DNA of 64,000 nt from Candidatus Methanoperedens sp. (GTDB taxonomy: Archaea > Halobacteriota > Methanosarcinia > Methanosarcinales > Methanoperedenaceae): assembly GCA_027460525.1 (NCBI GenBank), contig JAPZAS010000015.1, positions 1-64,000 of the forward strand. The letters are read 5' to 3'. The position numbers and the translations under genes are program-made. Below are positions 61,444 through 64,000 of the stretch, piece after piece. Numbering within the stretch: position 1 is the stretch's first letter; every line of letters begins with the position of its first letter. The notes beneath the pieces are model-generated. The model did no database searches and was not told the origin of the DNA. It saw nothing but the letters and a program-made list of their open reading frames with translations.

Positions 61444-61746
61444 TTAACGTAAGTTAATCTCAGAAAAAGATGATATACAGACCGATTCATTTTGCCGTGA
61501 ACCGCCCCCTTGCAGCACAAGCCTCCAGCTATGCCTGCAGCTGACTGTGTACTCGCGCCTTTGATATTTATTTCCAGAGGTCATTCCTGAAATACCTTTA
61601 ATAGTCGAATCTATTTTATCCTTATTACGTATTGCTTTAAGGTCTTGAGCTTCCAGTTCTTCTCCCGGAATCAGCCTATCAAAAAGTCTTGAATATAAAT
61701 TCGTAATCATATCAAGATCGGTTCGAGTCTTTTTCAATTCAAACAT
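61444..61746 (-). CDS. Small unknown protein, doubtful
   Basis: 100 residues from ATG 61746 (MFELKKTRTDLDMITNLY). The first 55 residues are charged helix and plausible; the end is Cys/Ser/Arg-rich and looks less like a folded protein, so the frame may be broken. A TATA-like AAATATTAAATGATAT lies upstream on the reverse strand. The gap 61221-61443 before it holds nothing I can name. Confidence 0.35.
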   Translation of the reverse strand: MFELKKTRTDLDMITNLYSRLFDRLIPGEELEAQDLKAIRNKDKIDSTIKGISGMTSGNKYQRREYTVSCRHSWRLVLQGGGSRQNESVCISSFSEINLR

Positions 61747-61912
61747 TGTTCCCATTCAATATCATTTAATATTTTAAACCTTATTTGGATTTTCCATAGC
61801 AGCCTCTTTAGGCCGCAGCATTTCCGCCCAAGATCGATACATACAAAATAAAGAGTTGTCAAAGGGTCAAAATCCACTCAAACCTTTGATTTAGCCCTTT
61901 GATCAACCGAAT

Positions 61913-63040
61913 TCAAGCCACGTATTCCAAGTATCCCGTAGTTATATAGGAAACCGGCTTTCCATTTACGTAACCACTGACTTCATACACTCCTGTTAAT
62001 TCCCAGATGATCCGATAGCCACCACCTTCAAGGCCTATCGGGATCGGGGTCATGTGTCCTGTGGTGAAAACCATGTTCAACTTGTTTTCTCCGGAATTTG
62101 CGTTCAGAACAGTAACTAACGGGAAAGGGGCATCTGGCAGTATTGGTACAGTATTCATTATTTCATGTCGGATCTGTATTTCGTTATCTTTAAACCCGGC
62201 TATTATTTTTTTGTTCTTCCAGAATTCAAGGACTGTACTCTTTGATCCTGTGTGGTTCATATTGGTGATGTTGCCAAAGGAGAATGTGTATGTCCCGGTC
62301 TCGTCTCCACCTTTCACCTGGGTTGCCTGCCCCCAGTCCCATCCCAGGTCATCCTGCCAGAGCCAGTAACCCCAGTTGTGGTCATGATACCCTCTTACGT
62401 TTTTAAATGTGTATGTCTTTTCCTCTGCAGTCCCTCTATTGACGGTGAATTTACCGTTCACTTTCATCTTTGGCGATGCTGAAAGCCAGTTGATTATCCT
62501 GCCTTCCCCAAGAGGAACACTGAAAACAGGGGCATGCTCAGCCTCTGGTTTGAATATCGCATCAAAAACCGACCGGGTATCTGCAGATACAACATGCAGG
62601 TGATATCCTTCTTTGGTCAGTCTTACACTACTTCCAGCTATCCTCATGTCAGGCGTCATGTCCGACCATTCTGCAAGGGTAACAGGATATACATCCGCGG
62701 TAAGATTCTCCTTGACTAGGGTGAAGTAACTCATAAGGACTACGGCAGCGCTCATCCCCGGGTCTGAAACATTTCCATTCAGGGTCAATGTTGTTATGAA
62801 TGAAAGGTTTTGCTCATCATCAAGGATATTGAAATAGTGCCATTCTTTATACATGAGGACCCCTGGATAGCCTCTGGTTGGGGGATGGAAAGCGTCTATT
62901 TCAGATAATTTATTTTTAAGGCTTCCACTTTCCATTGCAGCTCCTGTTCCATATTCAGCAATTACAGGCGATGCAACAGATAGAAATCCGGCGCATGTTA
63001 ATGCTATTACGCAAAGCAAATTGATTGTTCTCTTGTTCAT
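61913..63040 (-). CDS. Secreted CrtC/AttH-like lipocalin-fold protein
   Basis: 375 residues. A signal peptide covers about 1-28 (cleavage near VIAEY). The rest is beta-rich with FHPPTRGYPGVLMYKEWHYFNIL near the start and YHDHNWGYWLWQDDLGWDWGQA near residue 218, the conserved His/Asp/Trp core of the AttH / CrtC (hydroxyneurosporene synthase-like) family. In that family these residues line a lipid-binding or hydration site. Secretion is unusual for a carotenoid enzyme, so a lipid or terpenoid ligand outside the cell is more likely (inference). Single gene. Confidence 0.72.
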   Translation of the reverse strand: MNKRTINLLCVIALTCAGFLSVASPVIAEYGTGAAMESGSLKNKLSEIDAFHPPTRGYPGVLMYKEWHYFNILDDEQNLSFITTLTLNGNVSDPGMSAAVVLMSYFTLVKENLTADVYPVTLAEWSDMTPDMRIAGSSVRLTKEGYHLHVVSADTRSVFDAIFKPEAEHAPVFSVPLGEGRIINWLSASPKMKVNGKFTVNRGTAEEKTYTFKNVRGYHDHNWGYWLWQDDLGWDWGQATQVKGGDETGTYTFSFGNITNMNHTGSKSTVLEFWKNKKIIAGFKDNEIQIRHEIMNTVPILPDAPFPLVTVLNANSGENKLNMVFTTGHMTPIPIGLEGGGYRIIWELTGVYEVSGYVNGKPVSYITTGYLEYVA

Positions 63041-63291
63041 GTTTTAGACTCCTCTTTATATTTTATTTTTCAGGCCAATTGGCTGTATCTTTGTTCTGAG
63101 ATGTTAAAATAAGATGAATAGCAGGAATACATTTTGCTGATTTTTCACCGTAATCCCTCATCTCCCGTTTATTATGACAAGACAGCAGTCTATAATAATA
63201 TCAATTATAAATTTAAATGTTTCGTTGCGCAGAGTTTATGTGCTTACCTGACATAGAACCGCTGGTTTTGAGGCAACAGGAGTCTTCCATT

Positions 63292-64000
63292 ATGGACAAA
63301 TTAGCGCTTATCACCAGAAATACCGAAGAGGTAGTTACAAAAGAGGAACTTGAAGCACTTGTCAATTCAGACAAACAATGTTCCGCTTACGTGGGCTACG
63401 AACCCAGCGGCAAGATCCACATGGGTCATGTGCTCACCGTTAACAAGCTCCTCGACCTCCAGCAGGCAGGCTTCAAAATCACCGTGCTGCTTGCGGATAT
63501 CCATGCCTATCTCAACGAAAAGGGAACCATGGATGAAGTGAAAAAGATTGCCGACTACAACAAGAGATGTTTCATAGCGCTCGGTCTTGATGAGAAAAAT
63601 ACCAATTTCGTGCTCGGCTCTTCGTACCAGTTGGAGCCTGATTACATGCTGGATGTGCTCAAACTGGCGCGCACCACCACGCTGAACCGCGCACGCCGCA
63701 GCATGGACGAGGTGAGCAGGGATGCAGAGAACCCCAAGGTCTCCCAGATGATTTACCCACTGATGCAGGCGCTGGATATCGCTCATCTGGGAGTTGACGT
63801 GGCTGTGGGAGGCATCGACCAGAGAAAGATTCATATGCTGGCGCGGGAAGGACTGCCCGAGTTCGGATACAGGGCGCCGATATGCATCCATACACCTATC
63901 CTTCTCGGGCTTGATGGCAAGAAGATGTCCTCAAGCAAGGGGAATTACATCTCTGTGGATGACACGCCTGAGGATATAAAAAAGAAACTGAAAGGGGCGT
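63292..64000 (+). CDS. tyrS: Tyrosyl-tRNA synthetase, N-terminal part (runs off the window)
   Basis: First 236 codons; the gene continues past 64000. ATG 63292 has AGGAG at 63278-63282. Class I synthetase marks are GYEPSGKIHMGHVL (HIGH motif at residues 43-46), LADIHAYLNEKGTM, VSQMIYPLMQALDI, VGGIDQRKIHMLARE (tyrosine-specific) and KKMSSSKGNYIS (KMSKS). The tRNA-Tyr and adenylate chemistry need no inference. A TATA-like AATTATAAATTTAAA stretch lies near 63203-63217, leaving a leader of about 60 bases. Confidence 0.96.
   Translation, partial: MDKLALITRNTEEVVTKEELEALVNSDKQCSAYVGYEPSGKIHMGHVLTVNKLLDLQQAGFKITVLLADIHAYLNEKGTMDEVKKIADYNKRCFIALGLDEKNTNFVLGSSYQLEPDYMLDVLKLARTTTLNRARRSMDEVSRDAENPKVSQMIYPLMQALDIAHLGVDVAVGGIDQRKIHMLAREGLPEFGYRAPICIHTPILLGLDGKKMSSSKGNYISVDDTPEDIKKKLKGA

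Overview
This window looks like a chromosome segment of a methanogen-related euryarchaeon, most plausibly a Methanosarcinales member near Candidatus Methanoperedens (inference from gene content). Archaeal marks are the small subunit of DNA polymerase D, membrane LonB, a PAC2 chaperone-like protein, DUF473, archaeal TyrRS, PGF-CTERM-like sorting tails, TATA boxes about 25 bases before many start codons, and a tRNA gene without encoded CCA. Genes of bacterial type (mutS, xseA/xseB, homospermidine synthase) and a cytochrome c maturation factor (CcmE with a CxxxY heme motif) fit the large, transfer-rich genomes of that group.

Layout. 1-5.3 kb: moeA, then a reverse-strand operon headed by a Cys-rich HTH regulator and five divergent membrane proteins that share an N-terminal MGWCPNA-like tag (DUF1673-like), plus a sixth broken copy; a perfect inverted repeat lies between the operon's TATA box and the regulator start. 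5.4-7.3 kb: a prokaryotic pentameric ligand-gated ion channel homologue, a secreted Hint-domain protein and tRNA-Phe(GAA). 7.5-15.4 kb: a MoxR / DUF58 / BatA-like / large vWA operon interrupted by a HEPN-motif gene and a palindromic repeat; the last gene carries an AT-rich second vWA domain. 15.4-19 kb: isochorismatase-like hydrolase, RNase HII, bifunctional-nuclease-domain protein, exonuclease VII subunits. 19-25 kb: accessory stretch with small two-gene modules, YgiQ radical SAM protein, a pentapeptide-repeat membrane protein and a secreted PGF-CTERM-like protein. 25-29 kb: tetrapyrrole operon hemL-hemC-cobA-hemD with an HTH/PrpR_N-like regulator nearby. 29.6-31 kb: DUF1858 protein with a heme-copper-oxidase-like membrane protein, then VapBC. 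31-37 kb: mutS with a coupled PD-(D/E)XK-like nuclease, APC permease, ccmE, TauE/SafE transporter, a broken winged-helix gene. 37-43 kb: large secreted helical protein, RNase H-fold exonuclease, PolD small subunit, PAC2, DUF473. 42.7-47.7 kb: AT-rich accessory zone with a nucleotidyltransferase, an AIPR defence protein, a RelE-like toxin with an antitoxin-like gene convergent to it, and an AbrB/PIN pair lying between the tldD 3' end and a duplicated copy of that end. 47.7-53.5 kb: tldD-lonB facing an S2P protease and a TraB-family protein. 53.6-64 kb: DUF5814-type helicase, NatA/NatB-like ABC exporter with a dead ABC fragment before it, ornithine decarboxylase plus homospermidine synthase, a secreted CrtC/AttH-like protein and the start of tyrS.

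How parts work together. The MoxR operon is a typical AAA-chaperone plus vWA set acting at the membrane. LonB and TldD form a protease pair beside S2P. hemL, hemC, cobA and hemD give uroporphyrinogen III and precorrin-2 for siroheme, cobamide, F430 and heme. The decarboxylase supplies putrescine to homospermidine synthase. Functions are read from motifs recognised by eye; no database search was run.
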